Source: Actinomadura opuntiae (GTDB lineage: Bacteria; Actinomycetota; Actinomycetes; Streptosporangiales; Streptosporangiaceae). Taken from it: a stretch of DNA of 64,000 nt. The notes under the pieces were generated by a model. It had not been told where the DNA came from. It made no database searches and saw nothing but the letters and a program-made list of their open reading frames with translations. Shown here piece after piece: positions 8,876-16,601 of the stretch (position 1 is its first letter; every line of letters begins with the position of its first letter). Position numbers and translations under genes: made by a program. Location: NCBI RefSeq assembly GCF_030283205.1, contig NZ_JASNWF010000021.1, positions 62,001 through 126,000 on the forward strand, written 5' to 3'.

Positions 8876-9541
8876 ATGGTGAGCGAGGTTCCGTTGAGGG
8901 TCATGGTCGTCGACGACCATCCGATGTGGCGCGAGGCGGTCGCCCGCGACCTGGCCGAGGCCGGGCACGAGGTCGTCGCCACCGCCGGCGAGGGCCGCGC
9001 CGCCGTCCGGATCGCCGCCGCCGCGCGCCCTCGCGTCGCCGTCGTCGACCTGCAGCTGCCCGACATCAGCGGCGTCGAGGTCACCCGGCACCTGGCCGCC
9101 GCCGACCCGCCCGTCCGCGTGCTGGTGCTGTCGGCCAGCGGCGAGCAGCAGGACGTCCTGGAGGCGGTGAAGGCGGGCGCCACCGGATACCTGCTCAAGT
9201 CCGCCGGGCGCGAGGAGTTCCTGGACGCCGTCCGGCGCACCGCCGACGGCGACGCGGTGTTCACCCCCGGGCTGGCCGGCCTCGTCCTCGGCGAGTACCG
9301 CAGGCTCGCCGCCGCGCCCGCCCGCGAGGACGACGACGCGCCCCGGCTCACCGACCGCGAGACCGAGGTGCTGCGCCTGGTCGCGAAGGGCCTGACGTAC
9401 AAGCAGATCGCCCAGCGGCTCGTCCTGTCGCACCGCACGGTGCAGAACCACGTGCAGAACACCCTGGGCAAGCTCCAGCTCCACAACCGCGTCGAACTCG
9501 TCCGCTACGCCATCGAGAAGGGCCTGGACGACGAGGAGTAG
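8876..9541 (+). CDS. macR: MacR-like response regulator (NarL/LuxR type)
   Basis: A 221-residue cytoplasmic response regulator. The receiver domain has the acidic pair DD at 13-14, the phosphorylation site D58 in VVDLQLPD, and conserved Thr/Lys positions around LSAS and LLKSAG. The C-terminal LuxR-type helix-turn-helix runs through LTDRETEVLRLVAKGLTYK and HRTVQNHVQNTLGKL. ATG 8876 sits 4 nt and GTG 8879 7 nt from AAGG, so the exact start is open. It pairs with the kinase just upstream. Targets in Streptomyces include cell-envelope genes, but none can be assigned here. Confidence 0.87.
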   Translation: MVSEVPLRVMVVDDHPMWREAVARDLAEAGHEVVATAGEGRAAVRIAAAARPRVAVVDLQLPDISGVEVTRHLAAADPPVRVLVLSASGEQQDVLEAVKAGATGYLLKSAGREEFLDAVRRTADGDAVFTPGLAGLVLGEYRRLAAAPAREDDDAPRLTDRETEVLRLVAKGLTYKQIAQRLVLSHRTVQNHVQNTLGKLQLHNRVELVRYAIEKGLDDEE

Positions 9542-9630
9542 GCCGGTTCCGGCCGTGCCCGCCTCCAACTCCCGCCGGGACGCGTGCGTCTGATCCGCGA
9601 CGACGACGCCGACTGACGGGAGCGTGTTCG

Positions 9631-10638
9631 GTGGACGAGACGCTGTGGCTCCTCGCGCTGCACTTCCTGGTCGGGCTCGCGCTGGTCGCGGTCCTGTGGC
9701 GGCAGAGATCGGCCCTGGTGCGCGGCACGCCGCCGACGCGCGACCCGCACCCGTACGAGATCGCCTACCTGCAGGGCGGGGGGCGCCACGCGATCGCCGC
9801 GTCGCTGGCGGCGCTGCGGGTGGACGGCGCGGTCGACGCCCACGGCGACGGGCGCATGACGGCGGTCCCGCCGCCGTCCGGCGCGTCGCGCACCGCCGGC
9901 CATCCGCTGGACGGCGCGGTCTTCGAAGCGATCGCGGGCGGACGCGCCGGCACGCTCGCCGAGCTGACCGCCGACACGGGCGTGTCGACCGCGCTCGACG
10001 AGCTCCGCGACGGCCTGATCGAGCAGGGGCTGCTGATCCGCCTCGGCATGCGGCCGGGTCTGTGGGCGGTCCGGTGGCTCCTGCGCGCCTGGGTGCTCGC
10101 CGGCTTCGTCTACTTCTTCCTGATCGGTGACGCCTTCGACGGCTTCCCGAAGGCCCTGATCGTGTTCGCGCCGCTCGCCGCCCTGTCCGGGGCGGCGGTC
10201 GGGCTCGCGGCCGGCCACGGCCCGACGAAGGAGGGCGAGCGGGCCGTCGCGCAGGCCAGGTCGGCCGGCCCGCACCTCGACCCGGCGCAGGGCGCCTCCT
10301 ACGCCGGCCTGCCCGGCCCGGACGTCGTCATGGGCGTCGCGCTGTTCGGCACGGCCGCGCTGATGGCGTTCGACGAGATGTTCGCCCAGACGGTCGGGCT
10401 CGGCCGCTACCTCCAGCTGACCGGGGTGGCGGCGGCCTCGGGCGGGTACACGGGCTCGGCCTGCTCGGCGTCCGCGCCCGTCTGCTCGTCCGCTTCCTGC
10501 GGTGGCGGCGGTTCCGGCGGCGGCCACCATCACGGCTGCGGCGGCGGCTCCGGCGGCGGCCACCACTCCTGTGGCGGCGGCGGTGGGTGCGGGAGCAGTT
10601 GCGGCGGTGGCGGCAGCAGCTGCGGTGGCGGGAGCTGA
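9631..10638 (+). CDS. TIGR04222-domain membrane protein with Cys/Gly/His-rich tail
   Basis: A 335-residue protein in three parts. An N-terminal hydrophobic helix (LALHFLVGLALVAVLW) precedes a cytoplasmic winged-helix-like region (YEIAYLQGGGRHAIAASLA, then TLAELTADTGVSTALDELRD). Two to three further membrane segments follow (AWVLAGFVYFFLIG, ALIVFAPLAALSGAAVGLA). The last 67 residues form a low-complexity tail with eight Cys and five His among runs of Gly and Ser, such as CGGGGSGGGHHHGC. This architecture is that of TIGR04222 proteins. The next gene (1-bp gap) encodes a DUF692/MNIO enzyme, a family that oxidises Cys residues in peptides, so the tail is its likely substrate (inference). The GTG has GGGAG at about 8 nt. 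Confidence 0.85.
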   Translation: MDETLWLLALHFLVGLALVAVLWRQRSALVRGTPPTRDPHPYEIAYLQGGGRHAIAASLAALRVDGAVDAHGDGRMTAVPPPSGASRTAGHPLDGAVFEAIAGGRAGTLAELTADTGVSTALDELRDGLIEQGLLIRLGMRPGLWAVRWLLRAWVLAGFVYFFLIGDAFDGFPKALIVFAPLAALSGAAVGLAAGHGPTKEGERAVAQARSAGPHLDPAQGASYAGLPGPDVVMGVALFGTAALMAFDEMFAQTVGLGRYLQLTGVAAASGGYTGSACSASAPVCSSASCGGGGSGGGHHHGCGGGSGGGHHSCGGGGGCGSSCGGGGSSCGGGS

Positions 10639-10639
10639 C

Positions 10640-11449
10640 ATGGACCTGGGCGTCGGGATCGGGTGGCGGCCGGAGATCGCCGGGTTCGTGGGCGCGCTGC
10701 CCGGCCTGCGCTTCACCGAGGTGATCGCGGAGTCCGTGCACCCGGCGCACCCCGCTCCCGAACTCCTCGGACTGCGCGAGCGCGGCGCGGCGGTCGTCCC
10801 GCACGGGGTGAAGCTGTCGCTGGGCGGCGCCGAACCGGTCGCCGCCGAGCGTGTCGCGCACCTGGCCGCCTGCGCCGAGGCGCTCGGCTCACCGATGGTC
10901 AGCGAGCACGTCGCGTTCGTCCGCGCGGGCGGGATCGAGGCCGGGCACCTGCTGCCGGTGCCCCGCACCCGGGCGGCGCTGGACGCGCTCACCGCCAACA
11001 TCCGCCGCACCCAGGCCGAACTGCCCGTCCCGCTGGCCGTCGAGCCCATCGCGACGCTCTTCGACTGGCCGGACGCCGAGTACACCGAAGGCGACTTCCT
11101 CACCGAACTGCTCGAACGCACCGGCGCCCTGCTCCTGCTGGACGTCGCGAACGTGTACGCCAACGCCCGCAACCGCGGCGAGGACCCCGTCCGGCTGCTC
11201 GACCGGCTGCCGCTGGAGCGCGTCGCGTACTGCCATGTCGCGGGCGGCGTCGAGCAGGGCGGCCGGTACCACGACACGCACACCGCCGCCGTCCCGCCGG
11301 ACGTCCTGGACCTGATCACCGCACTGTGCGCGCGACACCGCCCGCCCGGCTTCCTGCTGGAACGCGACGGCCACTACCCGCCGATCGGCGAGATGCGCGC
11401 CGAGCTGGACGCCATCGCCGCCGCGTCCGGGCTGGCGGCCATCACATGA
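10640..11449 (+). CDS. DUF692-family protein (multinuclear non-heme iron oxidase, MNIO)
   Basis: A 269-residue TIM-barrel protein of the DUF692/MNIO family, whose characterised members use two or three iron ions to oxidise Cys in ribosomally made peptides. Expected metal ligands are visible in order: H55 in PHGVKLSLGG, E89-H90 in SEHVAFV, E135 in VEPI, D168 and N171 in LLLDVANVYANA, H199 in CHVAGG, D212 and H214 in DTHTAAV, and E241 in ERDGHYPP. All appear present, so the enzyme looks active. It begins 1 bp after the Cys-rich TIGR04222 gene and overlaps the next gene by ATGA, so the three are one operon. MNIO activity here is inference from family and context. Confidence 0.88.
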   Translation: MDLGVGIGWRPEIAGFVGALPGLRFTEVIAESVHPAHPAPELLGLRERGAAVVPHGVKLSLGGAEPVAAERVAHLAACAEALGSPMVSEHVAFVRAGGIEAGHLLPVPRTRAALDALTANIRRTQAELPVPLAVEPIATLFDWPDAEYTEGDFLTELLERTGALLLLDVANVYANARNRGEDPVRLLDRLPLERVAYCHVAGGVEQGGRYHDTHTAAVPPDVLDLITALCARHRPPGFLLERDGHYPPIGEMRAELDAIAAASGLAAIT

Positions 11450-11895
11450 GCGAGTCGGGACACGCGGGGCTGGCGGCGGCGCAGGAGGCGCTAGTGCGGG
11501 CGATGGCGGCGGGCGGCCCCGTGCCCGGCGGGTTCGACGCGGACGCGGTCCAGGCCGCCGCGTACGGCATCCTGCTGAAGCGGGCCGGCGAGGTGGCGTG
11601 CGCCTGGCCCGCGCTCGCCGCCGCGTACGGCACGTCCTGGAAGGCGGAGTTCGCTGCGTGGGCGGCCGGACGCCCGACCCGGGGCTCCTTCCGCGACGGA
11701 TGGGACTTCGCGCGGGCGCACCGTGACGGCCTCGCCGGGGACGCCGCGCGGGAACTGGCGCTGGCGGAGATCAGTTGGGCCTACGACGGCGCGTCCGCGC
11801 CGCGTCCCCGGCGGGCGGCGCTGCGGCGCGTCCCCGGGGGAGTGGCGGTGCGGTTCCGGGGAAGGGTCCGGACCCTCGGGCGCCCGCGGGCCTGA
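11446..11895 (+). CDS. Small helical partner protein of the MNIO cassette
   Basis: A 149-residue protein without a recognised name. It is rich in Ala and likely all-helical in its first 110 residues (LAAAQEALVRAMAAGG; AYGILLKRAGEVACAWPALA; WKAEFAAWAAGRPTRG). A short basic, probably beta-stranded tail follows (RRVPGGVAVRFRGRVRTLG). Its ATG overlaps the stop of the MNIO gene (ATGA), implying coupled translation. MNIO enzymes in other systems need a small partner that presents the substrate, and position and size fit such a role. This is inference; no sequence motif proves it. Confidence 0.65.
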   Translation: MSESGHAGLAAAQEALVRAMAAGGPVPGGFDADAVQAAAYGILLKRAGEVACAWPALAAAYGTSWKAEFAAWAAGRPTRGSFRDGWDFARAHRDGLAGDAARELALAEISWAYDGASAPRPRRAALRRVPGGVAVRFRGRVRTLGRPRA

Positions 11896-11940
11896 TGCGC
11901 CGGACGGCCGGACGGCGTGCCGCGGCGCGCCCCCGGGGAC

Positions 11941-11956
11941 TATGGTCTAGACCAAT
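11941..11956. promoter_or_regulatory. DasR-like operator (dre)
   Basis: The core TGGTCTAGACCA at 11943-11954 is a perfect 12-bp palindrome and is identical to the core of the DasR-responsive element of Streptomyces (AGTGGTCTAGACCACT); over 16 bp, 13 positions agree. It lies 108 bp before the phosphofructokinase start and just after the MNIO operon. DasR represses amino-sugar genes and releases DNA on binding glucosamine-6-phosphate. Regulation of the downstream gene is inferred from position only. Confidence 0.65.
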
Positions 11957-12063
11957 GGCGGCGCGCCGGTCCGGCCGGCGAATGCCCTGCGTGGTCATGC
12001 CCTGACTACTAGTCTGGCCGTGTGAATCGAGGGAGGAGCCCGGTGGCGGGAGAAGGAGACGGC

Positions 12064-13089
12064 ATGCGAGTCGGAGTGCTCACCGGAGGTGGGGACTGCC
12101 CCGGCCTGAACGCGGTCATCCGCGCGGTCGTCCGCAAGGGCGTGCAGGTCTTCGGCTACGAGTTCGTGGGCTTCCGGGCCGGCTGGCGCGGGCCCCTCGA
12201 AGGCGACACCGTCGCCCTGGACGTGCAGGCCGTGCGCGGGATCCTGCCGCGCGGCGGGACGATCCTCGGCTCGTCGCGGACCAACCCGGTCAAGGTCGAG
12301 GGCGGCATCGAGCGGATCAAGGACAACCTCGCCGGCCTCGGCGTGGACGCGCTCATCGCCATCGGCGGCGAGGACACCCTCGGCGTCGCGCGCGAGCTGT
12401 ACGCCAACGGCGTCAACGTCGTCGGCGTCCCCAAGACGATCGACAACGACCTCAACGCCACCGACTACACCTTCGGGTTCGACACCGCGGTGAACATCGG
12501 CATGGAGGCCGTCGACCGGCTGCACACCACCGCCGAGAGCCACCACCGCGCGCTGATCTGCGAGGTCATGGGCCGGCACGCGGGCTGGATCGCGCTGCAC
12601 GTCGGCATGGCCGCCGGCGCCAACGTCATCCTGATCCCCGAGCGGCCGTTCGACATCGACAAGGTCGTCGAGTACGTCGAGAGCCGGTTCAAGACCCGCT
12701 ACGCGCCGATCATCGTCGTGTCGGAGGGCGCGCACCCGATCGACGGGCAGATGCAGCTCCAGACCGGCGAGCGCGACTCGTTCGGGCACGTCCGCCTCGG
12801 CGGCATCGGCCAGGCCCTCGCCGACGAGATCGAGAAGCGCACCGGCAAGGAGGCCCGCGCCACCGTGCTCGGCCACATCCAGCGCGGCGGCACCCCGACC
12901 GCGTTCGACCGCGTCCTCGCCACCCGCTTCGGCCTGCAAGCCATCGACGCCGTCCGCGACGGCGACTACGGCAAGATGGTCGCGCTGCAGGGCACCGACA
13001 TCGTCCGGGTCGGCCTCGACGAGGCCACCAAGGAGCTGAAGACCGTCCCGCTGGAGCGCTACGCCGAGGCCGAGGTCTTCTTCGGCTGA
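12064..13089 (+). CDS. pfkA: 6-phosphofructokinase, residues of the PPi-dependent type
   Basis: A 341-residue group III phosphofructokinase, converting fructose 6-phosphate to the 1,6-bisphosphate. GGGDCPGLN at 8-16 is the phosphate loop, SSRTNP follows at 70-75, and the catalytic stretch is PKTIDND at 123-129. At the two positions that separate donors it has D104 (GGEDT) and K124, as in PPi-dependent enzymes, where ATP enzymes of E. coli type have Gly at both. PPi use is therefore predicted but not proven. ATG 12064 has GAAGGAGACGGC directly upstream; an in-frame GTG at 12022 is less likely. A DasR-like site precedes it. Confidence 0.9.
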   Translation: MRVGVLTGGGDCPGLNAVIRAVVRKGVQVFGYEFVGFRAGWRGPLEGDTVALDVQAVRGILPRGGTILGSSRTNPVKVEGGIERIKDNLAGLGVDALIAIGGEDTLGVARELYANGVNVVGVPKTIDNDLNATDYTFGFDTAVNIGMEAVDRLHTTAESHHRALICEVMGRHAGWIALHVGMAAGANVILIPERPFDIDKVVEYVESRFKTRYAPIIVVSEGAHPIDGQMQLQTGERDSFGHVRLGGIGQALADEIEKRTGKEARATVLGHIQRGGTPTAFDRVLATRFGLQAIDAVRDGDYGKMVALQGTDIVRVGLDEATKELKTVPLERYAEAEVFFG

Positions 13090-13096
13090 ACCGGTG

Positions 13097-13186
13097 CCTC
13101 CCGGCGGGAACACCCTTTCCGGGTCGCGATGTTGGGTTCAGTGGGCCACACTGGAGACCGCCCCACGACCTGTTCCCGCCGGGAGG
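13097..13186 (+). promoter_or_regulatory. 15-bp inverted repeat enclosing thiI leader and covering its ribosome site
   Basis: CCTCCCGGCGGGAAC at 13097-13111 is the exact reverse complement of GTTCCCGCCGGGAGG at 13172-13186. The right arm contains GGGAGG, the ribosome-binding site of thiI (ATG 13194). If both arms are in one transcript, pairing would hide that site; if transcription starts between the arms, it would be free. The left arm lies 8 bp after the pfkA stop. Function as a terminator or translation switch is inference. Confidence 0.5.
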
Positions 13187-13193
13187 ACCACGC

Positions 13194-14405
13194 ATGACCA
13201 CGCTCGAGACCGCGCCCGCGGACATCCGGGAGCAGTCCCCGGTCGACGGTGAGCCGTGCGTGCTGCTCAAGCTCGGCGAGGTCGTCCTCAAGGGCAAGAA
13301 CCGCGAGCAGTTCGAGCGGCGCCTCGCCGACAACGTCCGGCAGGCCGTCCGCCCCATCGCCCGCGTCGACGTGATCCGCCGGCACGGCGTCTTCATCGTC
13401 CGCAAGCACGATGCCGACCTGGCCACCATGGAGCAGGTCGCGGCGCGGGTCACCGACGTCATGGGCATCGTCTGGGCGCACCGCGCCTGGCGGGTCGGCA
13501 AGGACGTCGCCAGCGTCGAGCGCGCCGCCCTCGAGCTCATGGACGGCCGCACCGGCACGTTCGCCGTCCGGTCCCGGCGCCGCGACAAGCGGTTCCCGCT
13601 GACCTCCATGGAACTCGACCGGCACATCGGCGCCCTCGTCGCCGACCGCTACGGCCAGCCCGTCCGGCTGAAGGACCCCGAGCACACCCTGTCGATCGAG
13701 GTCGACCGCGACGAGGTGTTCGTCTACTCCGGCGGCCTCCCCGGCCAGGGCGGCCTGCCCGTCGGGATGTCCGGCCGCGCCCTGGTGCTGATGTCCGGCG
13801 GCATCGACTCGCCCGTCGCCGCCTACCGGATGATGCGCCGCGGCCTGCGCGTCGACTACCTGCACTTCTCCGGCATGCCGTTCACCGGCCCCGAGTCGAT
13901 CTACAAGGCGTACGCACTGGTCCGCGAGCTGGACAAGTTCCAGGGCGGGTCGCGGCTGTTCGTCGTCCCGTTCGGCAAGGCGCAGCAGCAGATCAAGTCG
14001 TCGGGCGCCGACCGGCTCGCCGTCATCGCCCAGCGCCGGCTGATGCTGCGCACCGGCGAGGTGCTCGCCCGCCGCCTGCGCGGCTCCGCGCTGATCACCG
14101 GCGACGCGCTCGGCCAGGTCTCCAGCCAGACCCTGGCCAACATCACCGCGCTGGACGACGCCGTCGAGCTGCCGATCCTGCGCCCCCTCGTCGGCATGGA
14201 CAAGATCGAGATCATGGACCAGGCGCGCCGCATCCGCACGCTGTCCATCTCCGAGCTGCCCGACGAGGACTGCTGCACGATGCTCGCCCCGCGCCGCGCG
14301 GAGACCCGCGCCAAGATCGACGACCTCCGCCAGATCGAGAAGCGCCTCGACGTCGGCGAACTCGCCGACCAACTCGCCGACTCCGTCCAAGAGCATCGGA
14401 TTTAG
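13194..14405 (+). CDS. thiI: tRNA 4-thiouridine synthetase ThiI, without rhodanese domain
   Basis: A 403-residue ThiI. It would adenylate U8 of tRNA for sulfur transfer. An N-terminal ferredoxin-like and THUMP region spans about 20-180 (LLKLGEVVLKGKNREQFERR; VGKDVASVERAAL). The PP-loop SGGIDSPVA is at 201-209, and LITGDALGQVSSQTLANI is the conserved ThiI block. The C-terminal rhodanese domain of E. coli ThiI is absent, as in many Gram-positive forms, so sulfur must be passed differently. A double Cys (DEDCCTML) lies near the C-terminus. The ATG has GGGAGG at a normal distance, placed in an inverted repeat. Confidence 0.9.
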   Translation: MTTLETAPADIREQSPVDGEPCVLLKLGEVVLKGKNREQFERRLADNVRQAVRPIARVDVIRRHGVFIVRKHDADLATMEQVAARVTDVMGIVWAHRAWRVGKDVASVERAALELMDGRTGTFAVRSRRRDKRFPLTSMELDRHIGALVADRYGQPVRLKDPEHTLSIEVDRDEVFVYSGGLPGQGGLPVGMSGRALVLMSGGIDSPVAAYRMMRRGLRVDYLHFSGMPFTGPESIYKAYALVRELDKFQGGSRLFVVPFGKAQQQIKSSGADRLAVIAQRRLMLRTGEVLARRLRGSALITGDALGQVSSQTLANITALDDAVELPILRPLVGMDKIEIMDQARRIRTLSISELPDEDCCTMLAPRRAETRAKIDDLRQIEKRLDVGELADQLADSVQEHRI

Positions 14406-14496
14406 CTGCAGTTGATCCGGCCGATCGCTCCGGCAGGAAGCCGCAACCTGGCAGAGCCGCAGCGGAGGCACGCCCTAACCTCAGCCGCCGGCGACC

Positions 14497-14652
14497 GCAA
14501 CGTTGCGATCGCGTGCGAAGCCAAGTTCGAGCTTGCGAGAACTTGATCGCGCAGCGAGGCCCCCAGGGCCGAGCCGGAGCGATGCAGCGATCGCACGCAG
14601 TGCCCGCCGAAGGAGGGCGCCCCAGCGCCCGACGCCAAGGGCACTGCAATCA
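14497..14652 (-). repeat. Dispersed structured repeat, copy A
   Basis: One of four copies of an approximately 150-bp element. Read on the minus strand it starts TGATTGCAGTGCCCTTGGCG and ends GCGATCGCAACG. Its first TGA is the stop codon of the DUF5954 gene (14652-14650). Stems in this copy: GCAGTGCCC/GGGCACTGC, GGGCGC/GCGCCC, CAAGTTC/GAACTTG. These arms differ from those of copies B and C, but each still pairs perfectly, which indicates selection for structure. It fills most of the space between the convergent thiI and DUF5954 genes and may end both transcripts. Confidence 0.85.
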
Positions 14653-15588
14653 AATACGGGTGTCGAAGTCTGTGGCTCTCGGTGGTTCGGGGCCGTTGGG
14701 GCCCATGAGGGTGATGCGTTCGATGCGGACGATGCGGAAGCGGCGGCCCGCGACGGCGATGCCGTTGCGGCGGGGCTCCTCCGTCAGCAGTTCGGCGGCC
14801 TCGGCGTAGGCGGACGCCTGGGCCTCGGCGAGGCCCTCCACGACGGGCGCCACGTCGCGCAGGTAGCCGATCAGCGAGTCGCGGGCCCGCTGCGGGGTGG
14901 CGTGCAGCCGGCCGACCGGGCGCCAGCGGCGCCTGCGCCCGGGCGGTCCCGCGGGGACGCGTTCGGCGACGGTGAACGCGGGCGCGAGCGTGACCGGGGT
15001 GAGGAACGCGCCGGACGGCTCGTTGCCGGCGCCGGCCGCCGCGTCGAGCACCTGGCACAGCAGCTCGGCGGTGGCGAGGTCGGATCCGGTGCCCTCGTCG
15101 GACAGCAGGTCGTAGGGGCGGCGGTAGGAGGCGGGGAGGGACGCGGGGCGCGGGTCGGGGTCGCTCGGGCGGGGCGGCTCGGGGCCGTCCGGGCCGGTCC
15201 GCACCAGCTGCTCGACCCGGACGATCGCGAACCGGCGGCCGTCCGCCGTCACCGCGTCGCACGGCCCGGACCGCAGCGCGTCCGCCGCCCGCCGGAACCC
15301 GTCCGCGGCCGCGCCGTCCAGCGGGGCGGCGAGGTCGTCGAGATGGTCGGCGAGCAGCTCGCGGGCGCCCTGCGGCAGCGGGTCGGGCGGGCAGACGACC
15401 TGCCAGCCGCCGCCGACCCGCTCGGCGGCGGTGAACAGCGCGCCGACCGCCACCAGGTCGGGGTAGGCGGCGAGGGACCGGCAGGCGTCCGCCAGCATCA
15501 CGGCGGCGACCGGGTCGACGCCGTCGAGGTCCTCCGGGAACAGCCGGCCCCCGGCGTCGCCATCGCCCATCGTCATGCCGGACATCAT
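14650..15588 (-). CDS. DUF5954-like protein with internal duplication
   Basis: A 312-residue soluble protein. Two homologous halves are evident: both end in the same block, first FAIVRVEQLVRTGPDGPEPP and then FRIVRIERITLMGPNGPEPP, each followed by RPSD or RATD. Each half also has a helix pair of the type QGARELLADHLDDLA or RARDSLIGYLRDVA. This matches the Streptomyces DUF5954 family as I recognise it; function unknown. ATG 15588 has GGGAGG at 8 nt; further in-frame ATGs at 15585, 15576 and 15570 are possible. The stop codon is the first triplet of dispersed repeat copy A. Confidence 0.8.
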   Translation of the reverse strand: MMSGMTMGDGDAGGRLFPEDLDGVDPVAAVMLADACRSLAAYPDLVAVGALFTAAERVGGGWQVVCPPDPLPQGARELLADHLDDLAAPLDGAAADGFRRAADALRSGPCDAVTADGRRFAIVRVEQLVRTGPDGPEPPRPSDPDPRPASLPASYRRPYDLLSDEGTGSDLATAELLCQVLDAAAGAGNEPSGAFLTPVTLAPAFTVAERVPAGPPGRRRRWRPVGRLHATPQRARDSLIGYLRDVAPVVEGLAEAQASAYAEAAELLTEEPRRNGIAVAGRRFRIVRIERITLMGPNGPEPPRATDFDTRI

Positions 15589-15626
15589 CCTCGCCGCCTC
15601 CCGTTCTGGCGAGTGGTTCAGACCAA

Positions 15627-16601
15627 TTAGTCGCTCCGGCCGCCGCGGTTCCCGTGCTTTCGCGGGCGCCGGACGGGCGCGACGAGCACGACGAGGCTGG
15701 CGGCGAGCAGGGCGAGGCCGACGCAGGCGACCGCGCCGAGGTGCTCGCCGAGCACCGCCGTGCCGAGGACCGCGGCGACGGCGGGCTCGGCGAGCGTCAG
15801 CGTCGTCGCGGTCGTGGCGGGCGTGCCGCGCAGGCCGCGCGTGAACAGCACGTAGCCGAGGCCGGTGGTGACGGCGCCGAGATAGAGCGCGGTCGCCGCG
15901 CCGGAGGCGGTGAGCAGCCACCCGGCGGACCCGGCCGCCAGGACGGGCAGCAGCAGCACCGCCGCGCCGCCGAACAGCGCCCCGGCGACCGCCCGGTCGT
16001 CCTCGCCGCGGATGATCAGGACGGACGCGGCCGTCGCGTACACCGCGTACGACAGCCCGGACAGCAGCGCCAGCGCGATGCCCGCCGGTTCGACGCCGGA
16101 GCCGTGCCCGGCGCCGACGAGCAGGGCGCAGCCGGCGACGGCGCCCGCCGTCGCGAGCGTCCAGCGGCGGGTGAGGACCGCGCGGCGCGTCGCCAGGCCG
16201 ATCAGCCCGGTGAACGCGGGGGCGCTGCCGATCGTGACGACGGTGCCGACGGCCACGCCGGTCCGGGTCACCGCGACGAAGAACGCGGTCTGATAGACGG
16301 CGACCGCCACGGCGCCGAGGGCGAGCAGCGCCCGGTCGCGGCGGCCGGTGAGGAGGCGGCGCAGGCCGTCGCGGCGGGTGAGCGCGGCGAGCGCGAGCAG
16401 CAGCAGCCCGCCGATGACGATCCGGGCGGCGGCGACGGAGACGCTGGAGGCGCCGCCGCCGGCGAAGGTGCGGGCCGTCCCGGTCGTGCCCCACAGGGAC
16501 GCGGCGAGCAGGATGTCGGCGTCGCCGCCGCGCGGGCGCCGGGAGGGCGCGGAGAGGCGCCGCTTGGAGGTTCTGGACGTTCTGGACGTGTGCAGTGACA
16601 C
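15627..16601 (-). CDS. EamA/DMT-superfamily transporter
   Basis: A 324-residue membrane protein with about ten hydrophobic helices arranged as two EamA repeats, e.g. IVIGGLLLLALAALTRR, ALGAVAVAVYQTAFFVAVT and, in the second half, ALYLGAVTTGLGYVLFTRGL and LAEPAVAAVLGTAVLGEHLG. The last block is the usual EamA signature near helix 9. The N-terminus is basic and contains a TSRTSRTSK repeat. It probably exports an amino acid or other metabolite, but the substrate cannot be assigned. The GTG start has GGAG at 9 nt. It lies downstream of aroF in the same direction, 262 bp apart. Confidence 0.85.
   Translation of the reverse strand: MSLHTSRTSRTSKRRLSAPSRRPRGGDADILLAASLWGTTGTARTFAGGGASSVSVAAARIVIGGLLLLALAALTRRDGLRRLLTGRRDRALLALGAVAVAVYQTAFFVAVTRTGVAVGTVVTIGSAPAFTGLIGLATRRAVLTRRWTLATAGAVAGCALLVGAGHGSGVEPAGIALALLSGLSYAVYATAASVLIIRGEDDRAVAGALFGGAAVLLLPVLAAGSAGWLLTASGAATALYLGAVTTGLGYVLFTRGLRGTPATTATTLTLAEPAVAAVLGTAVLGEHLGAVACVGLALLAASLVVLVAPVRRPRKHGNRGGRSD

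Noticed and set aside
6802-10638. Long plus-strand frame running through the acyltransferase, MacS and MacR genes
   Set aside because: Only its last 335 codons (from GTG 9631) show protein-like content; the rest is an out-of-frame reading of the three real genes.
14212-14649. Proteins containing RGPQGR..AMQRSHAVPAEG-type sequence
   Set aside because: These arise from translating the dispersed repeat in several places; the same words appear wherever a copy lies and do not follow codon use.
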